64,000 nt of DNA from Clostridia bacterium. GTDB lineage: Bacteria > Bacillota > Clostridia > Oscillospirales > Acutalibacteraceae. The stretch lies in NCBI GenBank assembly GCA_017537245.1, contig JAFYLD010000012.1, positions 34,302-98,301 on the forward strand, read 5' to 3'. Positions 8,964 to 17,728 of the stretch are shown piece by piece; within the stretch, counting starts at the first letter, position 1; every line of letters begins with the position of its first letter. The notes under the pieces were generated by a model. That model worked only from the letters and a program-made list of their open reading frames with translations, made no database searches and was not told the origin of the DNA. The position numbers and the translations under genes were made by a program.

Positions 8964-8967
8964 TAAA

Positions 8968-9873
8968 TTACTTTCTTCCTACAAATATAACCTCTGGTTC
9001 TAGCTCTACTCCATCGGCCGTTTTTACAACGTCTTTAACTTTATTTATAAGCGATAAAACGTCCTGACAGGTAGCGCTACCTGTGTTTATAACAAATCCC
9101 GCGTGTTTTTCGCTAACTTGAGCGCCACCAACAGACACGCCTTTTAGATTATTTTGTTCTATAAGCGCACCTGCAAAATAACCTTCTGGGCGCTTAAACG
9201 TGCTGCCTGCGCTTGGGTATTCGAGCGGCTGTTTATCACGTCTGCGACCAAAAAAGTCGTCCATAGCGGCCTTTATCTCGCTAGTGTCACCATTTTTTAA
9301 TTTTAAAGTAACGCTTGTAATTATTAAGCCGTTGCTCTTAAACACGCTAGTTCTATAACCTAACTGCATATCAGATAGATCCAAAACACTCTCGTTGCCC
9401 TCAAAATCAATAGCGGTAGCCGATACCACAACCTGTGACATTTCGCCACCGTAAGCGCCTGCGTTCATATATAGCGCGCCGCCAACTGTACCGGGTATGC
9501 CATAAGCAAACTCAAGACCTGCAAGTGCCGCTTTTTGCGCCGCAATACAAACTGCGCGAAGGCTAGCTCCTGCGCCGCAAACAACAGTATCACCATCTAT
9601 CTTCACTTCATCAAGACCGTCAAGGCTTATAACTATGCCCTCAATACCATCGTCAGACACCAAAAGATTTGAACCCTTGCCTAGCACAAAACAGGGCACG
9701 TCAAATTCTTTTGCCAAAGAAAGAAGATTTTTAAGCTCTGCTAAAGATTTAACCTTAACTAATATATCGGCATTACCACCTATTTTAAAGGTGGTATGAC
9801 GACTCATTGGTTCATCCTTTACATATTCAATTTTAAGTTCTGATAATCTGTTTGTCAGGTTATCAAGTTGCAC
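8968..9873 (-). CDS. murB: UDP-N-acetylenolpyruvoylglucosamine reductase
   Basis: 301 residues. MurB reduces UDP-GlcNAc-enolpyruvate to UDP-MurNAc with FAD and NADPH in the cytoplasmic stage of peptidoglycan synthesis. FAD-binding segments are VLGKGSNLLVSD and YGIPGTVGGALYMNAGAYGG; the catalytic serine region is YPSAGSTFKRP, and Glu in ELEPEVIFVG closes the protein. The start codon is GTG at 9873, supported by AAGGTGATTTT just upstream. It sits in the conserved block with the rapZ-like gene and whiA downstream. Confidence 0.95.
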   Translation of the reverse strand: MQLDNLTNRLSELKIEYVKDEPMSRHTTFKIGGNADILVKVKSLAELKNLLSLAKEFDVPCFVLGKGSNLLVSDDGIEGIVISLDGLDEVKIDGDTVVCGAGASLRAVCIAAQKAALAGLEFAYGIPGTVGGALYMNAGAYGGEMSQVVVSATAIDFEGNESVLDLSDMQLGYRTSVFKSNGLIITSVTLKLKNGDTSEIKAAMDDFFGRRRDKQPLEYPSAGSTFKRPEGYFAGALIEQNNLKGVSVGGAQVSEKHAGFVINTGSATCQDVLSLINKVKDVVKTADGVELEPEVIFVGRK

Positions 9874-9882
9874 AAAATCACC

Positions 9883-10842
9883 TTATTTTTCGTAAAGATT
9901 ACAAAGATATGCCGCGCCGATAATACCAGCGTCATTACCGAGATCGGCAGTTTTGATAATAGTTTTAACCTTCATGTGACGAGCGTAGTTTTCGCCGTCA
10001 ACGTATTCGTTAATTGGGTCGGTTAGGTATTCGCCTTCTTTAGAAATACCGCCGCCAATACAAATAACGTCTGGTTGGAATATATCTAGCACGTTTGCAA
10101 TACCAACTGCTACGTAACGAATATACTCGTCAACAACCATAGCGCCGACTCTGTCGCCAAGACGTTTTGCCTTAAATGCGGTAGTACCGCCAACGTTGTC
10201 AAGGTTGCCGTCGCAAATTTCCCACATTCTGCTGCTCTTATAACGCATCATAGCCTGCTTAGTCTGACGCACAAGAGCGGTAGCAGAAGCGTAAGTTTCC
10301 CAACAGCCAAATCGACCGCAAGTACAAGCCTGACCACCCATTTGTATAACGGTGTGTCCAAGTTCACCACCGGCGCCGTTAGAACCGGAATAGATTTTGC
10401 CGTCAATAATTATACCGCCGCCAACACCGGTACCTAGTGTAATAGCGATAAAGTTTTTTGTACCCCTGCCAGCGCCCGCGATATATTCGCCATAAGCTGC
10501 AGCGTTAGCGTCGTTTTCTACGTAGAACTTTTTGCCGGTCTTTTCAAAAAGCATTTGACCGAGTGGCAAATCGTAAAATTCAAGGTTGTTAGAGTATGGT
10601 ACGTTGCCTGTTTCATGCTCGATAGAGCCTGGGCAACCAATACCGTAACCGTCGATATCGGCCTCGGTAAGACCTGCATTTTCGATAGCTTCGTAAGCTA
10701 CTGCTACCAAATCGTCTACGATTTCTTCTGCAGGACGAGGTAAATTTGTCTTTCTTTTTGCTGTTGCTACTATTCTATATTTTTCATCAACAACACCTGC
10801 TACTATATTTGTACCGCCTAAATCTATACCTAATTTATACAT
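9883..10842 (-). CDS. glcK: ROK-family glucokinase
   Basis: 319 residues; probably phosphorylates glucose in the cytoplasm. The phosphate-binding loop GIDLGGTNIVAGVVD opens the protein, GTGVGGGIIIDG forms the second nucleotide loop, and the ROK zinc motif CTCGRFGCWE is complete. There is no N-terminal helix-turn-helix, so it is an enzyme rather than a NagC/XylR repressor. It is followed 9 bp later by murB and preceded by hprK. Specificity for glucose over other hexoses is inferred from family and context. Confidence 0.88.
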   Translation of the reverse strand: MYKLGIDLGGTNIVAGVVDEKYRIVATAKRKTNLPRPAEEIVDDLVAVAYEAIENAGLTEADIDGYGIGCPGSIEHETGNVPYSNNLEFYDLPLGQMLFEKTGKKFYVENDANAAAYGEYIAGAGRGTKNFIAITLGTGVGGGIIIDGKIYSGSNGAGGELGHTVIQMGGQACTCGRFGCWETYASATALVRQTKQAMMRYKSSRMWEICDGNLDNVGGTTAFKAKRLGDRVGAMVVDEYIRYVAVGIANVLDIFQPDVICIGGGISKEGEYLTDPINEYVDGENYARHMKVKTIIKTADLGNDAGIIGAAYLCNLYEK

Positions 10843-10877
10843 AATAATTTCCTTCCTATTGTATGTAATTGCTTGTA

Positions 10878-11831
10878 CTAAAATGGTTTAACGTTGGTTT
10901 CTTCGGGTTTTGCAAAATCATCGTTCATGCCAAGACGATTTAACAAGTCCTCGGCCGCGTTATAACCAAGTTTTTTCTGACGGCTATTCATAGCCGCAAC
11001 CTCGATAATTACCGCCAAATTTCGACCTGGTTTTACAGGAATTGTAAGAGACGGGACTTGTAGTCCTAAGATTTCGGTCTTTTGTGTTTCGAGTCCCATG
11101 CGGTCGTAATTCTTGGTAGAATCCCACTGCTCCATATTGATAACAAGGTCAATTTTTTCGGTAAGTTTTACAGCACCCGCACCAAAGATACGGCTTGCGT
11201 TAATAATGCCTATGCCGCGAAGTTCGATAAAATGACGAATATTATCGGGCGCAGTACCAACAAGCGATTTGCTTGATACACGGCGGATTTCTACCGCATC
11301 ATCGGCAATAAGACGGTGTCCACGTTTTACAAGCTCGATAGCCGTTTCGCTCTTACCAACGCCGCTTTCACCCAAAAGCAAAATACCCTCACCATAAACC
11401 TCGACCAAAACGCCGTGTTGCGTAATGCGAGGCGCTAGTTGAAGATTTAAAAACGCAATTAGCGCTGCCTCAAAGTCAGAGGTCGAATCGCGACTTACTA
11501 GAAGTGGCACGTTATATTTTTTTGCGTTTTCTGCGTATATATTATCATCGGCCAAATTGCGAGCAATTATAACCGCGGCAGGTTTTTTTGCAAAGAATTC
11601 GTCAACTCGCTTTGCCTTTTCATCTTCGTCAAAGCCTTGCAAAAAGCCAATTTCGTTCATACCGAGTATTTGTATGCGCTTTGAATCAAAAAACTCATAA
11701 TAACCCGCAAGGTGAAGTCCCGGACGAATCGTTTCGGTCGATGATATCAAAACGTCCTCGGGCATATTTAATACCTCTAGAGAAAACTCTTTGACAATGC
11801 GTGATAATTCTATTGTGCAGTCGGTTTTCAT
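10878..11831 (-). CDS. hprK: HPr kinase/phosphorylase
   Basis: 317 residues. Adds or removes phosphate on Ser46 of HPr, the switch of CcpA-type carbon catabolite repression in Firmicutes. The Walker A is GESGVGKSETAIEL and the family signature ELRGIGIINASRIFG is present; the N-terminal part resembles the usual DRTGG-like domain. The length is typical. It is the first gene of the block that continues through glcK, murB, the RapZ-like gene, whiA and dnaE. A promoter lies at 11865-11893. Confidence 0.95.
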   Translation of the reverse strand: MKTDCTIELSRIVKEFSLEVLNMPEDVLISSTETIRPGLHLAGYYEFFDSKRIQILGMNEIGFLQGFDEDEKAKRVDEFFAKKPAAVIIARNLADDNIYAENAKKYNVPLLVSRDSTSDFEAALIAFLNLQLAPRITQHGVLVEVYGEGILLLGESGVGKSETAIELVKRGHRLIADDAVEIRRVSSKSLVGTAPDNIRHFIELRGIGIINASRIFGAGAVKLTEKIDLVINMEQWDSTKNYDRMGLETQKTEILGLQVPSLTIPVKPGRNLAVIIEVAAMNSRQKKLGYNAAEDLLNRLGMNDDFAKPEETNVKPF

Positions 11832-11864
11832 TAGTGAAACACCTCTTTTTCTTTAATCATAGAT

Positions 11865-11893
11865 ATTATATCATATATATTATAATTTTTAAA
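11865..11893 (-). promoter_or_regulatory. Likely promoter for the hprK operon
   Basis: Minus-strand TATAAT (11865-11870) lies 17 bp from a weak -35 TTTAAA (11888-11893). The -10 and the first transcribed bases belong to a 19-bp stretch (11852-11870) that recurs exactly at the promoter of the YfhO operon (46615-46633). Confidence 0.5.
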
Positions 11894-11923
11894 TATATTT
11901 TTTACAAATTTTAGGCAAAAAAT

Positions 11924-11951
11924 AAAACATCAGACCGAAATCTGATGTTTT
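11924..11951 (-). terminator. Intrinsic terminator after the YitT gene
   Basis: 11-bp arms (11924-11934 and 11941-11951) around a 6-base loop, followed on the minus strand by TTTTATTTTTT. It starts 7 bp past the stop codon of the YitT gene. Confidence 0.8.
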
Positions 11952-11958
11952 AATATTT

Positions 11959-12825
11959 TTATTTATTATTCACCGAGTAAACGTCGGCTACTTCGCTAAT
12001 TGTTATAAACGCTTTTGGGTCTATTTCGTGCACAATATTCTTCATTTTTGTCACTTGAAATCTATTGACAATAAAGTAAACCATTGTCTTTTCGCGGTTT
12101 GAATAGCCGCCTGTTGCTTTTATTCGTGTTGAGCCGGTTTCAAAATGGTAAGCCAGCGCCTCGCAAACCTCGGTAGGATGCTCGGTTATGATCATGGCTG
12201 ACTTTGCCCTATCTAAACCGTCAACAATAAAGTCTATTGTTTTAAGTCCCGCGTAATAAGTAACAATTGAATAAAGTGGTAAAATCCAGTCCTCTTTAAT
12301 CAAGCCGCAAGTGATATATAATAACGCGTTGTATGCCATTACAAAAGCGCCAACACTTACGCCGATTTTCTTTGCAAAGATAACCGCCATAACTTCTATG
12401 CCATCCATAGCGCCGCCATAACGAATTGCAATACCGCTGCCCAAACCCGAAATCATGCCGCCAAACACTGCGCAAAGTAAAAGATCTTTTTGTGCTATTG
12501 GAGATGCAACACTAACGTCAATTGGCAAAATGTCGTTTATAAGCCACGCGCTAATTGAGTAAATTATTACGGTATAAATCGCGTATATAGTAAAAAGTTT
12601 GCCTTGTTTTTTTGTGCCGTAAATAAAAAGCGGTACGTTAAGTAAAACCAGAAATATAGACATAGTAATTCCTGTTTGTTGCCACAAAAGTATTGACGTA
12701 CCGGAAATTCCACTATCGTACAAATTTACCGGAGATATAAAAATAGTTACGCCAATAGCGTTTATAATACCCGCTATTGTAAGCATTAAAATATTTTTAA
12801 GCTTTATTCCCTTTAAAAAAGTCAT
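11959..12825 (-). CDS. YitT family integral membrane protein
   Basis: 288 residues. The N-terminal two thirds contain about five or six hydrophobic helices (starting at NILMLTIAGIINAIGVTIFI), with the family motif GGAMDGIEVMA. The C-terminal soluble part (about 205-288, from SAMIITEHP) is the DUF2179 domain, ending in FITISEVADVYSV. The fold is typical of YitT/YqfU proteins, whose transported substrate is not established. It sits alone between the hprK block and the microcompartment locus, with terminators on either side. Confidence 0.88.
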   Translation of the reverse strand: MTFLKGIKLKNILMLTIAGIINAIGVTIFISPVNLYDSGISGTSILLWQQTGITMSIFLVLLNVPLFIYGTKKQGKLFTIYAIYTVIIYSISAWLINDILPIDVSVASPIAQKDLLLCAVFGGMISGLGSGIAIRYGGAMDGIEVMAVIFAKKIGVSVGAFVMAYNALLYITCGLIKEDWILPLYSIVTYYAGLKTIDFIVDGLDRAKSAMIITEHPTEVCEALAYHFETGSTRIKATGGYSNREKTMVYFIVNRFQVTKMKNIVHEIDPKAFITISEVADVYSVNNK

Positions 12826-12859
12826 TTTACCTTATCCTTTTTTAGATTTTTCATAAAAT

Positions 12860-12882
12860 AAGACGCTGACCGGCAGCGTCTT
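12860..12882 (-). terminator. Terminator at the end of the microcompartment operon
   Basis: 9-bp GC-rich arms (12860-12868 and 12874-12882) with a 5-base loop, beginning 6 bp after the pduL stop codon. The T-tract on the minus strand (TATTTTATG) is short, so termination may be partial. Confidence 0.65.
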
Positions 12883-12887
12883 TAGTT

Positions 12888-13541
12888 TTATTTCTTAACA
12901 ATTTTAACCTTTGCGCCGTTGCCAATACCTGCCGCGTTAGCATCATCGGTATCTATGTGCATTTCAAGACGGAAATCTTTGTGAACACGCACCTGAACGT
13001 CGTAGAACTTTGTACGACGCTCACCGTTAACTTCTACGTCAACGTACTGACCATCAACTAGACCGAATGCTGCGCCCTCATCGGTGCTCATGTGTATGTG
13101 ACGATTAGCGATAATGCAACCCTCTTTAAGTGTTACAACGCCCTTTGGACCAATAATTGTAACAGGAGCAGAGCCCGCAATATCACCCGACTCACGCACC
13201 GGTGGTTTTACTTTGAGTGTAAAAGAATCGGTACGAGAAATTTCTACCTGTGAAGCCTTGCGAACAGGACCGAGCACGCGTACGTTTTCGATAGGACGAA
13301 GTGAAGGACCTACGATAGTCAAGGTTTCTTTACAAGCAAATTGACCTGGTTGAGAAAGGTCTTTTATAGGTGTCAACTCATAACCTGCGCCAAAAAGTGT
13401 TTCTAGGTCTGCAGTTGACAAGTGGATATGACGGTTTGAAACACCAACAGGCACAGTATTGTTACCGCTTGTTGAGTTATTATCAAGACCTGCCATAACT
13501 CTGCCGACGATTTCGGCGATTAGTTTATCATCATAAGCCAT
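12888..13541 (-). CDS. pduL: Phosphate propanoyltransferase PduL (microcompartment enzyme)
   Basis: 217 residues. Converts propionyl-CoA plus phosphate to propionyl-phosphate and recycles CoA inside the organelle. Two zinc-binding segments, SNRHIHLS (H38, H40) and ANRHIHMS (about 145), are diagnostic of PduL, which is unrelated to Pta. The first 20 residues (MAYDDKLIAEIVGRVMAGLD) form an amphipathic helix followed by a Ser/Asn/Thr linker, which fits an encapsulation peptide. It is the last gene of the locus, 21 bp after the aldehyde dehydrogenase. No propionate kinase gene accompanies it, so the final ATP-forming step must be encoded elsewhere. Confidence 0.93.
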   Translation of the reverse strand: MAYDDKLIAEIVGRVMAGLDNNSTSGNNTVPVGVSNRHIHLSTADLETLFGAGYELTPIKDLSQPGQFACKETLTIVGPSLRPIENVRVLGPVRKASQVEISRTDSFTLKVKPPVRESGDIAGSAPVTIIGPKGVVTLKEGCIIANRHIHMSTDEGAAFGLVDGQYVDVEVNGERRTKFYDVQVRVHKDFRLEMHIDTDDANAAGIGNGAKVKIVKK

Positions 13542-13562
13542 TTTATTAGCCTCTTTTCAAAA

Positions 13563-15008
13563 TTAGATAATTCTAAAGCTTTCTGCCATTACGCAACGGC
13601 GTTGACGTGTAAAGCTGCGAGCTGAAGTAATACCCTCGCCGGTAGGACCAGCGATTGTAAAGGTTGCGTGACCTTCGCCACCAAAACCGATACCTGCATA
13701 AGAAGGAGCGTTTTTAACAAAGATGGTAGTTTCAACTTCGCGTGCAAAACGAGAAAGGTTGTCAACGTTCTTTGAGTGCATGTGAGCTGTGTGGCGGTTG
13801 CCGTGCTCTGCTTTAACTGCAAGTTCGATAGCCTCATCGATATCGCCTACGCGAACTATAGGAAGAATTGGCATCATAAGTTCTTCTTGAACAAATGGAT
13901 GATTAAAGTCGGTTTCGCAAATAATGCAACGAATATCATCGCTAACGTTAATACCAAGTTTTGCGAGAATTACCTTTGCGTCACGACCAACGCAGTCACG
14001 GTTTACTATCTTGCGAACGTTGCCTTTTTTGTCGGTTTTATCAACAAGAACGATATCAGCAAGTTTTGCCGCTTGTTCAGAATCAATTTTATAAGCGCCG
14101 TTTTTAAGCATTACAGAGATAAGCTCGTCGGCAATGTTTCTAAATGCGAACACTTCTTTTTCTGCGATACATGGAAGGTTGTTATCAAAAGTACAACCAT
14201 CGATAATATCTTTGCCGGCTTTTTGAATATCAGCAGTATCATCAACTATTACAGGTGGATTACCAGCGCCTGCGCCGATAGCCTTTTTACCGGAAGAAAG
14301 AACCGCCTTTACAACGCCTGGGCCGCCTGTGCAAACAAGCAAACGAATAAGTGGGTGTGACTGCATAATAGCGGCAGACTCAAGAGTTGGCTTTTTCATT
14401 GAGCAAACCAAAACTTCAGGACCACCCATAGCTTTACTTGCGCGGTTTACAAGGTCAACTGCGTAATTAGAAGTAGCAATAGCGTTTGGATGTGGGTTAA
14501 ATACAACACCATTACCTGCAGCTATCATACCAATACTGTTACAAATAACAGTTTCACTAGGATTGGTACTTGGAGTGATTGCGCCAACAACACCAAATGG
14601 TGCCATTTCAACAAGTGTTAAACCGTAGTCGCCTGTCTTTGCAGCAGAAACGATATCTTCGGTACCCGGTGTTTTATCAGCAACAAGCATGTGCTTTGCA
14701 GTTTTGTGATCTACGCGTCCCATACCGGTTTCTTTAACGCCGATTTCAGCCATAATGTGCGCTTCAGCGCGTGTAAGACGGCGGATTTCGGTAATGAGTT
14801 GTTCACGCTTTTCAACTGACATTGCGCGTACTGCTTTGTAAGCTTCTTGCGCAGCAGCGATGGCGTCGTTCATATCATCAAACACACCTACAAACTTTTT
14901 GCCAGCGTATTGTGTGCTATCAAAACTAGCGGTAGGCGCCGCTGTTACTCTATTTAATACTTGACTTACAACCTCACGAATTTCTGCCTCGGTAAGATTT
15001 CTTGCCAT
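13563..15008 (-). CDS. pduP: CoA-acylating propionaldehyde dehydrogenase (PduP-like)
   Basis: 481 residues. Oxidises propionaldehyde with NAD and CoA to propionyl-CoA within the microcompartment. The catalytic Cys280 lies in FDNNLPCIAEKE, and nucleotide-binding segments include PFGVVGAITPSTNP and the glycine-rich GAGAGNPPVIVDD. The N-terminal helix (LTEAEIREVVSQVLNRV, residues 5-21) followed by a short linker is a typical PduP/EutE encapsulation peptide. Length and motifs match the microcompartment type of CoA-acylating dehydrogenase. It follows the DeoR gene with a 30-bp gap. Preference for propionaldehyde over acetaldehyde is inferred from the dehydratase in the locus. Confidence 0.92.
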   Translation of the reverse strand: MARNLTEAEIREVVSQVLNRVTAAPTASFDSTQYAGKKFVGVFDDMNDAIAAAQEAYKAVRAMSVEKREQLITEIRRLTRAEAHIMAEIGVKETGMGRVDHKTAKHMLVADKTPGTEDIVSAAKTGDYGLTLVEMAPFGVVGAITPSTNPSETVICNSIGMIAAGNGVVFNPHPNAIATSNYAVDLVNRASKAMGGPEVLVCSMKKPTLESAAIMQSHPLIRLLVCTGGPGVVKAVLSSGKKAIGAGAGNPPVIVDDTADIQKAGKDIIDGCTFDNNLPCIAEKEVFAFRNIADELISVMLKNGAYKIDSEQAAKLADIVLVDKTDKKGNVRKIVNRDCVGRDAKVILAKLGINVSDDIRCIICETDFNHPFVQEELMMPILPIVRVGDIDEAIELAVKAEHGNRHTAHMHSKNVDNLSRFAREVETTIFVKNAPSYAGIGFGGEGHATFTIAGPTGEGITSARSFTRQRRCVMAESFRII

Positions 15009-15038
15009 AATATAGTCACTCCTTATAATACTTTAAAA

Positions 15039-15797
15039 TCAGTATAACAATTCAACGTCTTTTCTTTTTAAATATTCTTGCCAATGAGCACTTGGCTCTG
15101 AGTCGGTGGCTATTATATCAACGTCGTTGATATCACCAACCTTAATAAGTGAAATTTTATCAAATTTACTTGAATCCACACACAAAATTTTGGTTTCGGC
15201 CGATTCAAAAATTGCTTGTTTTATTTCGGAATCTTTTTCGTTAGAGTCGGTAATTCCGCGGGTTATATCTACACCCTTTGATGAACATACTGCGTAATCA
15301 ACGTGGAACGCTCTAATGGTTTTTTCTGCCGATGGACCAACGAGGGAAAGAGAACCTTTTTTAAGTTTGCCACCGGTTGAAAATACGTTCCAGTCGTCTT
15401 TGTCTGAAAGCTCGATTAAAGCTTCAACAGAGTTTGTAATAAGAGTTATGTTTTTAAGATTTCTGATATAGTTTAGAAGCAAAAGCGCTGTTGAGCTTGC
15501 ATCAATCATAATGCAATCACCGTCTTGGAACAGCGAGCTTATTTTTTCTGCTATTTTTTGTTTTGCTTCTACGTTTGCTTTTTTTCGAACACTATGTGGT
15601 AGGTCGGTGCTAAAGTTTTGAATAAGCACTGCGCCGCCGTAACTCTTTTTAACCAGACCTTCTTTGTCCAGCTTGTCAAGGTCACGACGTATTGTTTCTT
15701 CGGTTACGTCAAATTCTTGACTTAGCGCCGAAACAATAACCTTACCATCTAAATATAGCTTAGAAAGAATCGCATTACGTCTTTCGATTGCAAGCAT
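15039..15797 (-). CDS. DeoR-family transcriptional regulator of the microcompartment locus
   Basis: 252 residues. The N-terminal winged helix (RRNAILSKLYLDGKV, then FDVTEETIRRDLDKLDKEGL) is the DeoR type; the C-terminal part is the DeoRC sensor domain with IMIDASSTALLLLNYI and DSSKFDKISL, which normally binds a sugar phosphate. A phosphorylated intermediate such as fuculose-1-P or rhamnulose-1-P would be the natural effector (inference). It is embedded between pduT and pduP, so it is expressed with the genes it probably controls. Candidate operators are the CCACACAAAA boxes at 22314-22323 and 26532-26541. Confidence 0.88.
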   Translation of the reverse strand: MLAIERRNAILSKLYLDGKVIVSALSQEFDVTEETIRRDLDKLDKEGLVKKSYGGAVLIQNFSTDLPHSVRKKANVEAKQKIAEKISSLFQDGDCIMIDASSTALLLLNYIRNLKNITLITNSVEALIELSDKDDWNVFSTGGKLKKGSLSLVGPSAEKTIRAFHVDYAVCSSKGVDITRGITDSNEKDSEIKQAIFESAETKILCVDSSKFDKISLIKVGDINDVDIIATDSEPSAHWQEYLKRKDVELLY

Positions 15798-15844
15798 CTA
15801 AACAGTTCTCTCACTTTCTTTAAAATTTGAAGTTAGTAATAATA

Positions 15845-16393
15845 CTAAAGAATACTATCCCACATTTTTTTATCGGGATTTGGAATAACGGCAGAATCAA
15901 GGAACATACCCTGCTCGCCCGCGCCTTGTTTTGCGCGTTCTATTGCCGCGTCAACCGCAGCAATTTCACCTGTAAGTAGTAAATAAGACTTACCACACAT
16001 ACCTCGTGAAAGACGAAGTTCTACAAGATCTACCATAGAGGTCTTTGCCGCTATATCTGCAGCAACTATTGCAGCAGATGAAGAGAACGTTTCAAGCACA
16101 CCCAACGCGCTTGGATTGTCAATCTCTGTTGTGCCGTAAAGTGCAGTAAAGATGCTATCGTGCGGATTACCGAGCACGAATTTATCTATAAGCATATCAG
16201 GCATTCTAGCAGCTGCCGCCTCAACTGACGCGCGAACAGCACTAAGTTCACCAGAGATTAGCACCATATATTTACCCGGACATACTGTAGTAGCTTCTAT
16301 AACCTCAACCTCGGCGGTTTTTAGCATTATATCAGCCGCGCGCATACCCGAAGATACTGTTTTGTATTCGACCATTGCGAGTGCTTTTTTCAT
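15845..16393 (-). CDS. pduT: Tandem BMC-domain shell protein (PduT-like, probable Fe-S pore)
   Basis: 182 residues with two BMC domains in tandem (about 3-90 and 95-182), which form a trimer that tiles as a pseudohexamer. Cys38 (TTVCPGKYMV) coincides with the central-pore Cys38 that holds the 4Fe-4S cluster in Salmonella PduT (known family structure). The gene lies 9 bp after the PduS-like gene, the usual partner, so together they likely pass electrons across the shell to reoxidise NADH inside. The cluster is predicted from the Cys and the pairing. Confidence 0.9.
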   Translation of the reverse strand: MKKALAMVEYKTVSSGMRAADIMLKTAEVEVIEATTVCPGKYMVLISGELSAVRASVEAAAARMPDMLIDKFVLGNPHDSIFTALYGTTEIDNPSALGVLETFSSSAAIVAADIAAKTSMVDLVELRLSRGMCGKSYLLLTGEIAAVDAAIERAKQGAGEQGMFLDSAVIPNPDKKMWDSIL

Positions 16394-16402
16394 TGTTTAC
16401 AC

Positions 16403-17725
16403 CTATTGTTTTTCTATGATAATAGCAGTTTTTCCAACTGCGATAACCTTGCCGTTTATTGGGGAATGTAGCGCTACGCTAAGACCTTCTCCCGCGGTGG
16501 CAATTAATTGTTTTTCTTTTACTACGTCGCCTTTTTCAACAACGGGAACGCTTGGCGCGCCTACGTGCTGGCTAAGTAGCACCGTTACTTTTTTAAAGTT
16601 TGGCACAGCCTCGATTATTGGGGCTGCTTTATTATATTTTTTAAGTCCTATGCGGCTTGTAAGTCTTGACATAGGCACTTGACGAAGCGCTCTGTTTGGA
16701 TTTACAACCGGAGCTTCTTTTGAAGCAGGCTTTATACCCGCTTTACGAAGTTCCTGCTTGCAGGCTGCAAGTAACATTCTAGGTGATAAGTTTTGCACAC
16801 AAGAATATTGCTCGCATAGTCCGCAACCCGAACAGTACATTGCGTCTAAATAAGGGGCTGCATCATTGGTTATTCCGTTAGATGCAACACGCATAAATTC
16901 GGATGGATTTATTGGATGACCCAAAAGATTTCTTGAACAAAGGCTTGTGCAGTAACTACACTGGCAACATGCCGCCATAGCTCGTTTCATATCTATAAAG
17001 GTCTTTGATTGTCTTCTTCTGATAAGTGAATGACTGCTTGGAAGTACCAATACAGCGTTTGTTGTTTTGGTTACGATATTGGCTTTTGAACCGATCGAAC
17101 CCATCATAGGACCGCCTATTATAAAAGCGGGATCATCGGTGGTAATTTCACCTGCGAGCTCTAAAATTTCGCCTACCGTTACACCGATGGGAACACGTAC
17201 AGTAACAGGTTTTTCAACCTCACCTGCAATGGTTACGTACTTTCGTGTTACGGGACGACCGTTTATTGCGCGATAAAGATTATATACCGTTTCAACGTTA
17301 AGTACCGTAACGCCTACTGATAATGGTATATCACCGGGAGGCACTATTCTTCCAGTTACTTCATAGGTAAGAATAACCTCGTCGCCTGCAGGATAAACGT
17401 CATCCAATAGACAAATTTCTATATTATCAAAAAACTCTAAAAAAGGCTTAACTGCATTTGCAGCGTCAACGTATGACTTTTTAAGCGCAACGTAAACCTT
17501 TTTAGCGTTTACTGTTTTCGAGATTAGTTCAAGGGCTTCAAATATTTCGCGTGGGTGAGTTTCTAGCACCTGACGATGCAATTTAAGAAGCGGCTCACAC
17601 TCGGCGCAATTAAGAATAATAGTATCGGCTTTTTCATTTAGCTTTGCATAGGTTGGAAAACCTGCGCCGCCAGCACCCACGATTCCATTTTCTTTAAGAA
17701 TGCCCTGAAGGTCTGTAAGTTTCAT
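16403..17725 (-). CDS. pduS: PduS-like RnfC-domain electron-transfer flavoprotein
   Basis: 440 residues. The N-terminal RnfC-like segment GIVGAGGAGFPTYAKL carries the FMN/NAD-binding glycines; a SLBB-like region follows (VEKPVTVRVPIGVTVGEIL). Two ferredoxin-like Cys clusters lie near residues 250-320 (CCQCSYCTSLC and CSGCGLCEQYSC), then a C-terminal lipoyl-like barrel. PduS was described as a cobalamin reductase, but this locus encodes a B12-independent dehydratase, so an NADH-recycling role through PduT is more likely. Spacing to neighbours is 3 and 9 bp. Confidence 0.9.
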   Translation of the reverse strand: MKLTDLQGILKENGIVGAGGAGFPTYAKLNEKADTIILNCAECEPLLKLHRQVLETHPREIFEALELISKTVNAKKVYVALKKSYVDAANAVKPFLEFFDNIEICLLDDVYPAGDEVILTYEVTGRIVPPGDIPLSVGVTVLNVETVYNLYRAINGRPVTRKYVTIAGEVEKPVTVRVPIGVTVGEILELAGEITTDDPAFIIGGPMMGSIGSKANIVTKTTNAVLVLPSSHSLIRRRQSKTFIDMKRAMAACCQCSYCTSLCSRNLLGHPINPSEFMRVASNGITNDAAPYLDAMYCSGCGLCEQYSCVQNLSPRMLLAACKQELRKAGIKPASKEAPVVNPNRALRQVPMSRLTSRIGLKKYNKAAPIIEAVPNFKKVTVLLSQHVGAPSVPVVEKGDVVKEKQLIATAGEGLSVALHSPINGKVIAVGKTAIIIEKQ

Positions 17726-17728
17726 TTA

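Noticed and set aside
10878-11831. HprK-like kinase of a PqqD-associated peptide cluster
   Set aside because: It is full-length canonical HPr kinase/phosphorylase in its usual Firmicutes locus, far from the PqqD gene.
13776-14360. 194-codon open frame antisense to the aldehyde dehydrogenase
   Set aside because: No ribosome site, no recognisable domain, lies fully within a conserved gene; a codon-bias shadow.
16403-17725. Membrane RnfC subunit of an Rnf complex
   Set aside because: No rnfD, rnfG, rnfE, rnfA or rnfB genes nearby; pairing with a PduT-type shell protein fits PduS better.
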